From NCBI RefSeq assembly GCF_900113485.1, contig NZ_FOPM01000010.1, forward strand, positions 1 through 64,000: 64,000 nucleotides of DNA, written 5' to 3'. Source of the stretch: Methylobacterium gossipiicola. Lineage in GTDB: Bacteria > Pseudomonadota > Alphaproteobacteria > Rhizobiales > Beijerinckiaceae. The notes under the pieces are model-generated. The model was not told where the DNA came from. It ran no database searches and saw only the letters and a list, made by a program, of their open reading frames with translations. Positions 56,091 through 64,000 of this stretch are shown one piece after another (within the stretch, counting starts at the first letter, position 1; every line of letters begins with the position of its first letter). The position numbers and the translations under genes were made by a program.

Positions 56091-58055
56091 TTGATCCACG
56101 CGCTCTCCTCCGCCCTCCGCCGCTTCGGCTGGATCGTCGGCCTGCCGGGCGTCGCCGTGCTGGTCGGCGTTGCCGTGCCCCTCGTCACGCCGCCCCTCGA
56201 AGCGCATCTCGACGCCGAGGCCGACCGGGTGGCGCGGGAGACGGCGCCGGCGGGGGCCGAGCCCTGGCTGCGGGCGACGGCGCGGGGCCGCGACCTTGCG
56301 GTCTCGGGCGAGGCGCCCGATGCCGCCGCGCGGGACGCCGCCCTCGCGCGCCTCGCCGCCCTGCCGGGCCTGCGCCGGATCGACGGCACCCTAAGCCTCG
56401 TCGAGACCGCCGCGCCCTTCGTCTGGACGGCGACGCGCACACGGGCCGACCGCATCGACCTCACGGGCCACCGTCCGGCCGAGATCGGCCCGCGCGCCCT
56501 GACGCAAGCCCTGACCGCGATCCTCCCCCCCGGCACCCGCATCGTCGATGGCACCCATGCCGCCTACGGCGCCCCGGCGGACTTCAAGGAGGCCGCGACG
56601 GACGCGGTCCTGGCGCTCCGTGCCCTTCAGCCGGGGGCGCGGGCCGAGCTCGCCGACACGAAGCTGTCCGTCCGGGGCGAGGCGGCCTCGACGGCGGAGG
56701 AAGCGGCCCTGCGCACGGCGCTCGCGACGCCGCCGACGGGGTTCACCCTCGGCACCATCGAGATCCTGCCGGCACGGGTCCCGGATTTCAGCTTCGCCAT
56801 CCTGCGGGCGCCCGGCGGCGGCATCGGCCTCACCGGCTACGTCGCGTCGGAAAGCGCCCGCGCGGCGCTCAAGGCCGGTGCCACCGAGATCGCCGAGGGC
56901 GCCGGGTTCCTCGACGAGACCCGCACGGCGCGGGGCCTCGACCCGCGGATCGATCCGGCCGGGCTCGGCGCCTTCATGCTTCGTCTCGCCGCCCTGATCC
57001 AGGACGGGCGGGTCGCCTTCGCGCAGGGCGCCGTGACGGTGATGGGCGTCGCCCTCGACGGACAGGCGCCGGGGGAGATCGCCGCCCTTCTGCGGGACGC
57101 CCGTCCCGCCGGGGTCGAGGCCGGTCCGGTGCGGATCGAGACACGGCCGCTCTCGCCCTACCGCGTCCAGCTGCGGCGCGAGGCCGACAGCGTCACCCTC
57201 GGCGGACACCTGCCCGACGCCGCCACCCGCGACCGCATCCTCGCGACCCTGCGGCCCAGATTCTTCCACGAGCGGATCGTCGACCGCACGCGTCTCGCCG
57301 AGGGCGCGCCCGCCGGCCTGACGGAGGCCCTGGAGGCGGGCGCCGAGGCCCTGTCGGTGATGGCGCGCGGCGAGGTCAGGGTCGCCGACCGCAGCCTCAC
57401 GCTGACCGGCGACAGCCTCTATCCGGAAGCCGCGCGGCGTCTGGAAGGAAGCCTGCCCCGCGCGCTGCCGGCCGGCTGGCAGGCCACGGCGGCCGTCGCC
57501 GTGCCGGGCGTCGCCGTGCCTCCGAGCGAGGCGGAATGCCGGGCGCGGTTCGCCGCCCTCGAACCGCCGAAAGCCCTGGCGTTTTCCCCCGGCAGCGCCA
57601 CGGTGACGGCCCCGCTCTATCCGCTCCTCGACGGTGTGGCGGCCTGGGCCAAGGCGTGCCCTTTGGGCCGCGTCGCCGTGGCGGGGCACCTTGACCCGGC
57701 CGCGACCGCCCCCGCCCCGAAACCCACCGTCGACACCGCCGTGGACAGCACGGCCTCCGTCGAGAAGGCGCCCGAAGCCAAGGCGACCGCGACGAAGCCC
57801 TCGGAGGCCAAGGCCAAGCCAGGTCAAACGAAGCCCGGCCCGACAAAGCCAAGTCAAGGGAAGCCCGGCCCCGCCGCCAAGCCCGAGAAGCCGGCGGCCG
57901 AAGCACCACCCGAACCCGAGCCCGATCTGCCGCGCCAACGTGCCCTGGCCCTGGCCGAGTACCTGCTCGAGGCCGGCCTCCCGCCCGACCGGATCGCCAC
58001 CGATCCGGCCGCCCGCGCCCCCGCCGAGGGCATCGGTCTGGCGCTCCGCCCATGA
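56091..58055 (+). CDS. OmpA-like C-terminal / BON-repeat envelope protein
   Basis: A 654-residue protein. It starts at TTG 56091 with GGGAG 11 bases upstream. One membrane segment (FGWIVGLPGVAVLVGVAVPLVTPP, ~13-36) anchors it. The next ~430 residues contain several BON-like repeats (e.g. ATARGRDLAVSGEAPDAAARDAALARLAALPGLRRIDGTLSL). The C-terminus has the OmpA peptidoglycan-binding start FSPGSATVTAPLYPLLDGVAAWAKACPLGRVAVAGHLD and end PDLPRQRALALAEYLLEAGLPPDRI. These are split by a ~70-residue Ala/Pro/Lys-rich insertion. Its probable partner is the next small membrane protein. Confidence 0.7.
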   Translation: MIHALSSALRRFGWIVGLPGVAVLVGVAVPLVTPPLEAHLDAEADRVARETAPAGAEPWLRATARGRDLAVSGEAPDAAARDAALARLAALPGLRRIDGTLSLVETAAPFVWTATRTRADRIDLTGHRPAEIGPRALTQALTAILPPGTRIVDGTHAAYGAPADFKEAATDAVLALRALQPGARAELADTKLSVRGEAASTAEEAALRTALATPPTGFTLGTIEILPARVPDFSFAILRAPGGGIGLTGYVASESARAALKAGATEIAEGAGFLDETRTARGLDPRIDPAGLGAFMLRLAALIQDGRVAFAQGAVTVMGVALDGQAPGEIAALLRDARPAGVEAGPVRIETRPLSPYRVQLRREADSVTLGGHLPDAATRDRILATLRPRFFHERIVDRTRLAEGAPAGLTEALEAGAEALSVMARGEVRVADRSLTLTGDSLYPEAARRLEGSLPRALPAGWQATAAVAVPGVAVPPSEAECRARFAALEPPKALAFSPGSATVTAPLYPLLDGVAAWAKACPLGRVAVAGHLDPAATAPAPKPTVDTAVDSTASVEKAPEAKATATKPSEAKAKPGQTKPGPTKPSQGKPGPAAKPEKPAAEAPPEPEPDLPRQRALALAEYLLEAGLPPDRIATDPAARAPAEGIGLALRP

Positions 58056-58065
58056 GGAACGCCGC

Positions 58066-58329
58066 GTGATCGCCTTGCTGACGCTGATCGGGTCGGCCCT
58101 GGTGCTCGGCCTCCTGCTGGGGGTGGCGGTGGGTCGCCTCGCCGGCCTTCCACGAACGCGTCTGGCGGCCGCGTCCGCCTTCGCCCTGGTCCTCGCGGTG
58201 GCCGTCGCCGGCGGGCTGAGTGTCGCCGGTCTCGTGCCGGGCCAGCCGGGCCTGTGGATCGAGATCACCGCCCTGGTGCTGGGCGCCTACCTCATCGGCG
58301 CCGGCTTTGGGGCCATGTCCGTCCGGTGA
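58066..58329 (+). CDS. small membrane protein, three predicted helices
   Basis: An 87-residue hydrophobic protein with helices ~2-22, ~36-57 and ~65-84 (e.g. IALLTLIGSALVLGLLLGVAVGRL). GTG start with GAGGA seven bases upstream, 10 bases after the OmpA/BON-like gene, so co-transcribed and probably a membrane partner. The 3' end overlaps an 18-bp hairpin that is duplicated downstream (58317-58364). Function unknown. Confidence 0.65.
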   Translation: MIALLTLIGSALVLGLLLGVAVGRLAGLPRTRLAAASAFALVLAVAVAGGLSVAGLVPGQPGLWIEITALVLGAYLIGAGFGAMSVR

Positions 58330-58364
58330 CGGACGTCGGGGGAAAGGTCCGTCCGGTGACGGAC
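58317..58364 (+). repeat. tandem pair of identical hairpins
   Basis: GTCCGTCCGGTGACGGAC occurs twice, at 58317-58334 and 58347-58364, each a 7-bp stem with loop CGGT. The first copy covers the stop codon of the small membrane protein. Likely a duplicated terminator or a slippage product. Confidence 0.65.
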
Positions 58365-58565
58365 AGGCGCCCGAAGGCGAGACGCCTGCTCCCGTCCGAC
58401 ACCGAGCCACACCCGTTGCGATTCCATGCGGATCGGTCCGATCCCCGCGACCGATCGTGTCACCGAAGAGAAATTATACATCATTCGAACGAAACGATGG
58501 GACGAAGGCCCTGCTCCCGGTCGTGATGGCTTCCGGGGATCGGCGACGAAAGATAATCCACACCC

Positions 58566-59156
58566 ATGCCAATCCGGTCGTCCAGCCGCCGTCATCGAAC
58601 AGAATCGACAGGACGTTCCGTTGGCTTTTTCCGCGCGCGGGGCGGCGCCACGGCCGTCGAATTCGCCCTCGTGGTCTTTCCGTTCCTGATTCTCGTAACG
58701 GGCATCCTCGACACGGCGATGCTGTTCTGGGCAAGCCAGACTCTGGACGACGCCCTCGCGGACGCCGCGCGGACGGTCCAGACCGGGCAATTCCAGGGGG
58801 CGAATGCGGGCGAGACCGATCCCGCGCGCGCCCTGACCAATCTGCGCAACGAACTGTGCCGGTCCAACGGCGCCGAGCGCTGGACGCTGTTCACCTGCTC
58901 GGACGTCAAGCTGGAGCTGCGGGTCTACGACAGCATCGCGGCCGGCAAGACGATGACGCCCCTCGATCCGCAGACAAGGAACTGGTCGCCAGATTTCGGC
59001 AAAAGCTACACCAATGCCCAGGCCAGCACCATCGTGGTCATTCAGGCAGCGGTGAAGTATCCGAGTTTCAGCTTCACCTTTCCGATGACGACGTCCTTCG
59101 CGGACGGATCGCGCCTGCTCCAATCCGTCCAAGTCTTTCGCACCGAGCCGTTCTGA
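58566..59156 (+). CDS. tadE: TadE-like pseudopilin
   Basis: A 196-residue TadE-like protein: a basic N-terminal extension, then the RGGATAVEFALVVFPFLILVTGILDTAMLFWASQTLDDAL motif (prepilin-like membrane helix with Glu+5). It ends in a periplasmic domain with the LCRSNGAERWTLFTCSD Cys pair. TadE/F subunits are minor pseudopilins of Tad pili. First of two tandem TadE genes. ATG 58566. Confidence 0.85.
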   Translation: MPIRSSSRRHRTESTGRSVGFFRARGGATAVEFALVVFPFLILVTGILDTAMLFWASQTLDDALADAARTVQTGQFQGANAGETDPARALTNLRNELCRSNGAERWTLFTCSDVKLELRVYDSIAAGKTMTPLDPQTRNWSPDFGKSYTNAQASTIVVIQAAVKYPSFSFTFPMTTSFADGSRLLQSVQVFRTEPF

Positions 59157-59180
59157 TAAGGGCTGGAGGTCACACGACCC

Positions 59181-59837
59181 ATGCGTTCTGTTGCAGCCCC
59201 CCCGTCGCCGCGCCGTCTCGGGCGGTTCAGACGGGCGCAAGGCGGCGTCGCCGCCGTCGAGTTCGCCCTCATCGCCCCAGTGCTCGTGCTCATCTACGTG
59301 GGCGGTTCGGAACTGGCGCGGGCGGCGATGGCGCAGCGGCGCACCACCTTGTTGAGCCGAACCGTGGCCGACCTGACCTCCCGCGGCGACACCGTCTCGC
59401 CGATGGCGCAGGCGACCATGACGGATATCCTGGCGGCGGCGAAGCTCGTCTACCAGCCGTTCGACGCGACAAACGCCGTGATCCGCGTCGCCGCCATCGG
59501 CATCTACATGCGGGGCAATTCCCGCACCGTGCGCGTCTGCTCCAGCGACGGCACGGCCGGCGCCGCGAAATGGGCCGTCGGCCCGGCTCCGGCGGATCTT
59601 CCCATTCCGGCTGTCTACAACCGGCATGGCATGCGCCTCATCGTCGCCGACGTGACGATGCCCTACGCCCCGATTTTCGGCACCACCTACGCGACCCTCC
59701 TGGGCGTGGGGACGGGAGCGTTCCCGCTCTCCAGGACCACGATCTGGCCGACCCGCCAGGGAAAGGGGTTCACCGCCGACGCCGACGACGAGGTCGTGCT
59801 GCCGGCCGGAAAAGCCTGCCCGGCGACGGCGGATTAG
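59181..59837 (+). CDS. tadF: TadE/TadF-like pseudopilin
   Basis: A 218-residue protein. It starts with RRAQGGVAAVEFALIAPVLVLIYVGGSELARAAMAQRRTTLLSRTVADLTSR, the same prepilin motif as the gene before. The rest is a periplasmic domain with CSSDGTAGAAKWAVGP. GGAGG (59164-59168) precedes ATG 59181 with a 12-base gap. The gap from the first TadE gene is 24 bases, so these form an operon. TadE versus TadF is by resemblance. Confidence 0.85.
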   Translation: MRSVAAPPSPRRLGRFRRAQGGVAAVEFALIAPVLVLIYVGGSELARAAMAQRRTTLLSRTVADLTSRGDTVSPMAQATMTDILAAAKLVYQPFDATNAVIRVAAIGIYMRGNSRTVRVCSSDGTAGAAKWAVGPAPADLPIPAVYNRHGMRLIVADVTMPYAPIFGTTYATLLGVGTGAFPLSRTTIWPTRQGKGFTADADDEVVLPAGKACPATAD

Positions 59838-60026
59838 GCTTCGGGAGAGGTCGGACCTGCGTCCGGCCGCGACGGCGTTCCGTCGGGTCCCCGGATCACG
59901 AATGCCGCGTCATTGCCTCGTGCTGTGACGCAATCACTTCGTTCATGCGCCAGAGCACGAGGCTTTTGTCTTTGCATCAAGTTTCCCAGACACGGCTGAA
60001 GCCTCCGTCTGGATCGATGCACTAGA

Positions 60027-60073
60027 GCATCGGCCCGAAAGCTGGGAACCGGCTTTCGGACAAAAGCCGATGC
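60027..60073. repeat. compound palindromic repeat (Hyphomicrobiales CCGAAA/TTTCGG type)
   Basis: Outer arms GCATCGGC/GCCGATGC and inner arms CCGAAAGC/GCTTTCGG around TGGGAACCG and ACAAAA. It matches the widely dispersed AGCATsATCCCGAAA...TTTTCGG intergenic repeat described in this order (a general recollection, not searched). Confidence 0.6.
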
Positions 60074-60086
60074 GGTCCAATAGGTT

Positions 60087-60127
60087 TAGAGCGTCGTCCT
60101 GGATCTGATATCCAGGACGACGCTCTA
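60087..60127. repeat. 18-bp perfect inverted repeat with 5-base loop
   Basis: TAGAGCGTCGTCCTGGAT and ATCCAGGACGACGCTCTA are exact complements around CTGAT. The stem could terminate either convergent transcript. A second copy does not occur in this window. Confidence 0.7.
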
Positions 60128-60187
60128 GGTAAAGCGCCCCTTCTTCCACCGAACCGGCCCCCCCCTTCGGCGGCATGGGTCGAAGCG

Positions 60188-61921
60188 TCAGTGAATGATC
60201 CGCAGCTTGCCGATGCTCTGGGCGATGTCGTCGAAGGCCGCGATGAGCGCCGTCGATGAGTTCGCCACATAGGCTTGGCTCGGCGTCGACGCGCAGTCCC
60301 GCAGGAGGGCGATCCCGTCCTGATCGATGGGATCGTTCGGAACGTTGAAGCCGATGGTGAAGACGGTGATGTTGCGGGCCTTGGCATTGATGCAAGCCTC
60401 GCGGGTCAGGGCATCGAGGGCGGCACGGGCCTTGGCGTCGGACGTGGGCTGGGCCGTGCCGCTCACGAGTCGGCCGGCGAGCGCCGGCGTGCCCGCAACC
60501 TTGGTGCCGTCGCCATTGGTGAGGTAGCCCATGGCCCCGAACAGCGAGTCGTTGATGTTCATGCCGGCGTTGGTGTTCCACGAATTGAAGCCATCCGTCA
60601 TCAGAACGATGACTTTGCGCACGGAGGTGTCGCGATAGGGCACGCCCTGCGCGAAGACGCTCAGGGGCGAGATCGTCCTCCACGCCCACATGAAGCCGTC
60701 GAAGATGTTGGTGCTGCCCGAGGGCGAGAGACTATCGATCAGGGATTTGAGTCGCGCGGTGTCTTTCGTCAGGGTCTGCAGCGGCTTGCTCGTGCAGCCG
60801 AAATTCGGCCCGTTGGGAACTCCGAGATCCATCGACGACTGATACTCCACTGGCTTGAAGTACTTGCACGCGCGCGTCTCCGCCTCCGGCGCCGTCATGT
60901 ACTTCGTACCACAATCCGGAAGGGGCGTATGATCCGTCAAGTAGCTGTTGTAGTACGCCTGCCTCGAGGGACTGAGATTCTTATAAGCGTCACCTGTTTG
61001 GACATCATTTGGCCTGCTCTCATAAATGTACCCACCACTTCTTCTTGCGATTCCAGGCTCATCCGGCGCGAACATGGGAACGAAGTAGCTGTTGGGGTTC
61101 TCCTGGGTCGGGGCGGCGTCCTGCACATTCAGAGGATAGGGCAGGGTCTCGAGGCAGCCGGCCCAACTCCAGGCTGGATCGAGCCACTTGAGCTGATCGA
61201 AGATATCGAACCGGCTCTTGATCGTTTTCTTGACGAGCTCGCTGGCCGCGGAAAAATCGACGTTGTTCCAGTGGTAGGCAGATCTCGCACTTCCATCGAT
61301 CCAGCTCGTGGACGGGCCATAGGCTTTCGGGTCGACGGCGACGCCGCTGGCGAAGGGCACGACGGAGATCCGTGTCTGCGGGCTGAAGATCGGCTTCGAA
61401 GCGACGTAATCGATGAACTTCTTCGCGGCGTCCTGAGCGGCGGCCATCTTCGTGCCCGAGCCGCCGGCATTCTTCATGGAGCCCGTGGTATCGAGGGCGA
61501 GGGCGATCTCGAAGGTCTGGGCCATGGGCGTCGCGCATTGCGAGGACGCGCCGACTTCGACGGTGTTGATCCGCATGATGCTGACGAACGCGGTCTGGTA
61601 GACCGCGCTTCCCTTCACGGTGATCGTGCGCGGATCGGTGCCGATGTTCAAAGGTCTCTCGAGGGTCGCCCCCTCGGGCATGTACGATGTCAGAAGCTTC
61701 GCGGCCTGGGCTTCGAGATCGGCGTTGGAGGTTTGCGGGCTCATCTGACAGAGGCTCAGGGCGATTCCATCGACGCTGTTTTGCAGTTGAGCCCGCAAGG
61801 TCGACGCCCGCCCATAATCGACGGTGGCGCCAAGCAAGAAGATCAGCGGCATCAACACAAGGGCAAACAGTATCGCGATGTTTCCCCGCCGATCGTCCCG
61901 AAAACGGCGCAGCATCTTCAT
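60188..61921 (-). CDS. tadG: TadG-like pilus assembly protein with VWA domain
   Basis: A 577-residue protein: a short basic N-terminus and TadG/TadE-like membrane helix (RGNIAILFALVLMPLIFLLGATVDYG), then a large domain with the VWA MIDAS variant ALDTTGSMKNAGGSGTKM and an IVLMTDGFNSW strand. Several Cys pairs lie in the middle. TadG is a component of Tad pilus export. ATG 61921 with GGGAG six bases upstream; a GTG one codon earlier is rejected. It runs opposite to the tadE/tadF pair, across two hairpin repeats. Confidence 0.85.
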   Translation of the reverse strand: MKMLRRFRDDRRGNIAILFALVLMPLIFLLGATVDYGRASTLRAQLQNSVDGIALSLCQMSPQTSNADLEAQAAKLLTSYMPEGATLERPLNIGTDPRTITVKGSAVYQTAFVSIMRINTVEVGASSQCATPMAQTFEIALALDTTGSMKNAGGSGTKMAAAQDAAKKFIDYVASKPIFSPQTRISVVPFASGVAVDPKAYGPSTSWIDGSARSAYHWNNVDFSAASELVKKTIKSRFDIFDQLKWLDPAWSWAGCLETLPYPLNVQDAAPTQENPNSYFVPMFAPDEPGIARRSGGYIYESRPNDVQTGDAYKNLSPSRQAYYNSYLTDHTPLPDCGTKYMTAPEAETRACKYFKPVEYQSSMDLGVPNGPNFGCTSKPLQTLTKDTARLKSLIDSLSPSGSTNIFDGFMWAWRTISPLSVFAQGVPYRDTSVRKVIVLMTDGFNSWNTNAGMNINDSLFGAMGYLTNGDGTKVAGTPALAGRLVSGTAQPTSDAKARAALDALTREACINAKARNITVFTIGFNVPNDPIDQDGIALLRDCASTPSQAYVANSSTALIAAFDDIAQSIGKLRIIH

Positions 61922-61924
61922 CAC

Positions 61925-62352
61925 CTACTCCCGGCACCAAGGAGCGAGCCTAGCCCAGCTTCGTTAACGCCCCCTCTTGCAAGAGGCGGAACAACTCAGG
62001 CATGCCGGGTTCGACGATCAAGTTTTCGTGTTGGGACAACGACAGGCCCGGAAGCTGGCAGTGCCCCGATGGTCGCGATCCAGCGCGTGTTCGACGCCGA
62101 GAGCGGCTGTAAACACTGGCGGAACCTTGGGCGGGATCGCGCGGCCCGCCCCCTGGACGGCCGAACGCTTCGGTGGCGGGAAGACCCGCGCGATCCGGTG
62201 GCCTGGATGCTTCGGGCGCGCGGCGCTCTCGTGTCCAATGTCCGCCGATGGGGATGGCCTCTCGAACCCCGGGCACCGGGGCCGACGCGCATCTGGCCGT
62301 CCTGTCCCGAGCAGGGATCGGCGTCCGCCCCCACACCGGCCGCGACGCCCGT
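61925..62352. other. 428-bp intergenic region before tadG
   Basis: No credible ORF. A 14-bp palindrome CCTCTTGCAAGAGG lies at 61973-61986, about 50 bases upstream of the tadG ATG. It could be an operator. The rest is GC-rich without recognisable structure. Confidence 0.4.
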
Positions 62353-64000
62353 TCAGCGCGCCCCGCGTTGAAGATCGCCCTCGATGAGCAGCGCGCTCTT
62401 GGTGTCGAGGCGGGTGCGGTAGATCTGGAGGTTCTCCATCACCCGCTGGACGTAGTTGCGCGTCTCCGTGAACGGGATGCGCTCGACCCAATCGATGGGG
62501 TCGACACCGGGCTTGCGCGGATCGCCGTAGGCGTCGATCCATTTCTTCACGTTGCCGCCGCCGGCATTGTAGGACGCGAAGGCGAGGATGTAGGAGCCGC
62601 GCCAATCGTCCATGAGCTCGCCGAGATGGGCTTGGCCGAGGCGGGCATTGTAGGCGGGGTCGCTGGTGAGGCGGTCCTGGTCGAAGGCGGCGCTCACCCG
62701 GCGGGCCGTGCGCTGGGCGGTGGCCGGCATCATCTGCATGAGGCCCCGCGCGCCGACGCTCGATTGGGCGAGGGGATCGAACTGGCTCTCCTGCCGGGCG
62801 ATGGCGAACACCATGGCCTTCTCGACGAGGGGCACGGCGGCCGAGGCTTCGTAGGCCGGGATGCCGATGGTCGGGTAGGCGTGGAGGTCGAGCGGCAGGC
62901 CGCGCTGCACGGCGATCTTGCCGATGGCCACCAAGGCGCGCGCGTTGCGGACCTCCGTGGCGATGGTGCCCAGCGCATCGAGTTCGGCCGGGTCGGTGAG
63001 CTTCGTCGCCGCGTCGATATAGAGCGGCAGGGCGAGGTCGCGGAGCGAAGCGGCTTCCAGGAGGCGCAGGGCCCGCATGGGCAGGCGCTCCATGAAGGCG
63101 GCGCGGGCGGGGGCGTCGAGTTCGGGCAGGGCCCGAAGCGCCAGGCTGGCGCGGCCGAGCTTCGCCCGGGCGAGTTGGCCGTAATACGCGATGGGCTGGA
63201 GGGCGGCGCGCTCGTAGGCCGCCTTTGCGTCCTCGGTCTTGCCCAAAGCCTCGGCGGCCCGGCCCTGCCAATAGGCGGCCCGCGCCAGGGAAATCGGCGT
63301 CTCGGCGATGGCGGCGGCGGCCTCGAAATGGCGCGCCGCGGTGCCGGCATCGTCGAGGAAGCGCAGGGCGATCCAGCCGGCGTGGAACTCCGCCTCGATG
63401 CGTTTCTCCACCGTGCGGGCGCTGTGCCGGCCGGCGACCACGTAGGCGGTGCGGGCATCGCCGAGATCCACGAGCTTGCGCGCGACGATGCGGCGCTCGA
63501 CCCACCATTCGTCGCCGTCGACGAGGACGTCCGGATTGGTCGGGGCCACGGACAGGAGGGCGGCGGCCTCCGCGTACCGGTCCGTGCGGCGCAGGTACTG
63601 CGCCCGCGACAGGATGTAGGAAGAATCACCCCGGAGCGACGGCGGCACGGCGTTGAGGGCGGCGGGCGCCGACGCACTCTTGTCCTCCACGGCGCGGCGC
63701 GCCCGGACCAGGGTGGCGTAGCTCGCCCCCGCATAGGAAGCCGCGCGGCCGGCGGTGTCGTAGTCTTCCTTCAGGAGGGCCCGCTCCATGCGGAAGCGGT
63801 GGTCGATCCGGGTCAGCACGCCCGGAAACGCATCCATCACCCGGGTTTCGAGGCCGCGCCCGAAGCTGTCGGAGCGCCACAGGTCCCGCACCAGGGCGGC
63901 GGCGTCGCCGTCGAGGCCCTCTGAGCGGAAGGCCAGGGCCAGGGCGAACTTGCCGGGCGGGCTCGCGGGTTTCGTGGTGGCGAAATAGGCCCGCACGATC
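62353..64000 (-). CDS. slt: soluble lytic transglycosylase, Slt-type (5' end outside window)
   Basis: At least 549 residues of a periplasmic lytic transglycosylase that cleaves glycans to anhydromuropeptides. The N-terminal part is a helical superhelix (e.g. AEFHAGWIALRFLDDAGTAARHFEAAAAIAE). The catalytic domain has FAIARQESQFDPLAQSSVGARGLMQMMPATAQRTARRV with the catalytic Glu in ARQES. The C-terminal motif is SYNAGGGNVKKWIDAYGDPRKPGVDPIDWVERIPFTETRNYVQRVMENLQIYR. The start lies beyond position 64000; the ATG-like codon at 63996 is internal to the family. Confidence 0.94.
   Translation of the reverse strand, partial: IVRAYFATTKPASPPGKFALALAFRSEGLDGDAAALVRDLWRSDSFGRGLETRVMDAFPGVLTRIDHRFRMERALLKEDYDTAGRAASYAGASYATLVRARRAVEDKSASAPAALNAVPPSLRGDSSYILSRAQYLRRTDRYAEAAALLSVAPTNPDVLVDGDEWWVERRIVARKLVDLGDARTAYVVAGRHSARTVEKRIEAEFHAGWIALRFLDDAGTAARHFEAAAAIAETPISLARAAYWQGRAAEALGKTEDAKAAYERAALQPIAYYGQLARAKLGRASLALRALPELDAPARAAFMERLPMRALRLLEAASLRDLALPLYIDAATKLTDPAELDALGTIATEVRNARALVAIGKIAVQRGLPLDLHAYPTIGIPAYEASAAVPLVEKAMVFAIARQESQFDPLAQSSVGARGLMQMMPATAQRTARRVSAAFDQDRLTSDPAYNARLGQAHLGELMDDWRGSYILAFASYNAGGGNVKKWIDAYGDPRKPGVDPIDWVERIPFTETRNYVQRVMENLQIYRTRLDTKSALLIEGDLQRGAR

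Larger units (their letters stand above)
59838..60187. other. 350-bp convergent region carrying two repeat elements
   Basis: No gene is visible. Holds the repeats at 60027-60073 and 60087-60127. An A+T-rich stretch around 59950-59995 (CTTTTGTCTTTGCATCAAGTTTCCCAG) resembles flanks of the same repeat family. Probably the shared 3' end of tadF and tadG. Confidence 0.55.

Overview
The window is a high-GC alphaproteobacterial chromosome segment. Gene families and gene order point to Hyphomicrobiales (Rhizobiales), most likely Methylobacteriaceae: split ATP synthase b/b' subunits, CcrM next to MutY, an RpoH/PurA/PurB neighbourhood, a small DUF6894-type protein, an iron-responsive (ICE-like) promoter, and a dispersed intergenic repeat of the AGCATsATCCCGAAA...TTTCGG type known from this order. 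No methylotrophy marker gene is present, so the family assignment is an inference. Coding density is high. I see no prophage, IS element, integrase, rRNA or CRISPR array.

Layout. 1-9 kb: end of ftsK, a YnfA-like membrane protein and galM, an MsbA-like ABC exporter, an orphan ZnuA-type metal-binding protein behind a Zur-box-like palindrome, a LysE exporter, and the lipid A/Kdo operon (DUF374 acyltransferase, waaA, lpxK). 9-20 kb: a VIT-only MbfA-like iron exporter with ICE-like sites, a metallophosphoesterase, tRNA-Glu, an RluD-type pseudouridine synthase, rpoH, a large proline-rich membrane protein, purA, a D-amino-acid aminotransferase and purB. 20-28 kb: an MhqD/MhqO-like detoxification pair with a divergent LysR regulator, small proteins, tRNA-Ser, a KpsT/KpsE capsule-export pair without KpsM, a DHH phosphoesterase and an acyl-CoA dehydrogenase.

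28.4-34.6 kb carries the most notable locus: a JetA-JetB-JetC (MksF-MksE-MksB) Wadjet/condensin-like operon with no JetD/MksG nuclease gene. A small unrelated gene sits between jetA and jetB.

34.7-43 kb: a small membrane protein, a MarR/OmpR/histidine-kinase operon divergent from ilvE, a Flp pilin, a DUF937-like protein, SfsA, an FkbM methyltransferase and an alpha/beta hydrolase. 43-48 kb: an ABC-2 exporter and the F0 ATP synthase operon atpI-B-E-F'-F. 48-56 kb: a DsbA-type thioredoxin, a DciA-like protein, MutY with an AT-hook tail, CcrM, RlpA, a PHA-system protein and an Uup-like ABC-F ATPase. 56-64 kb: an OmpA/BON-like envelope protein with a small membrane partner, Tad-type pseudopilins and a TadG/VWA protein, and a soluble lytic transglycosylase cut by the window end.

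Intergenic DNA is rich in structure. There are two copies of an ~88-bp palindromic element in opposite orientations (41.4 and 51.1 kb), at least eight short GGAGAGGGG-type palindromes, a compound palindromic repeat pair at 60.0-60.1 kb, and several clean hairpin terminators.
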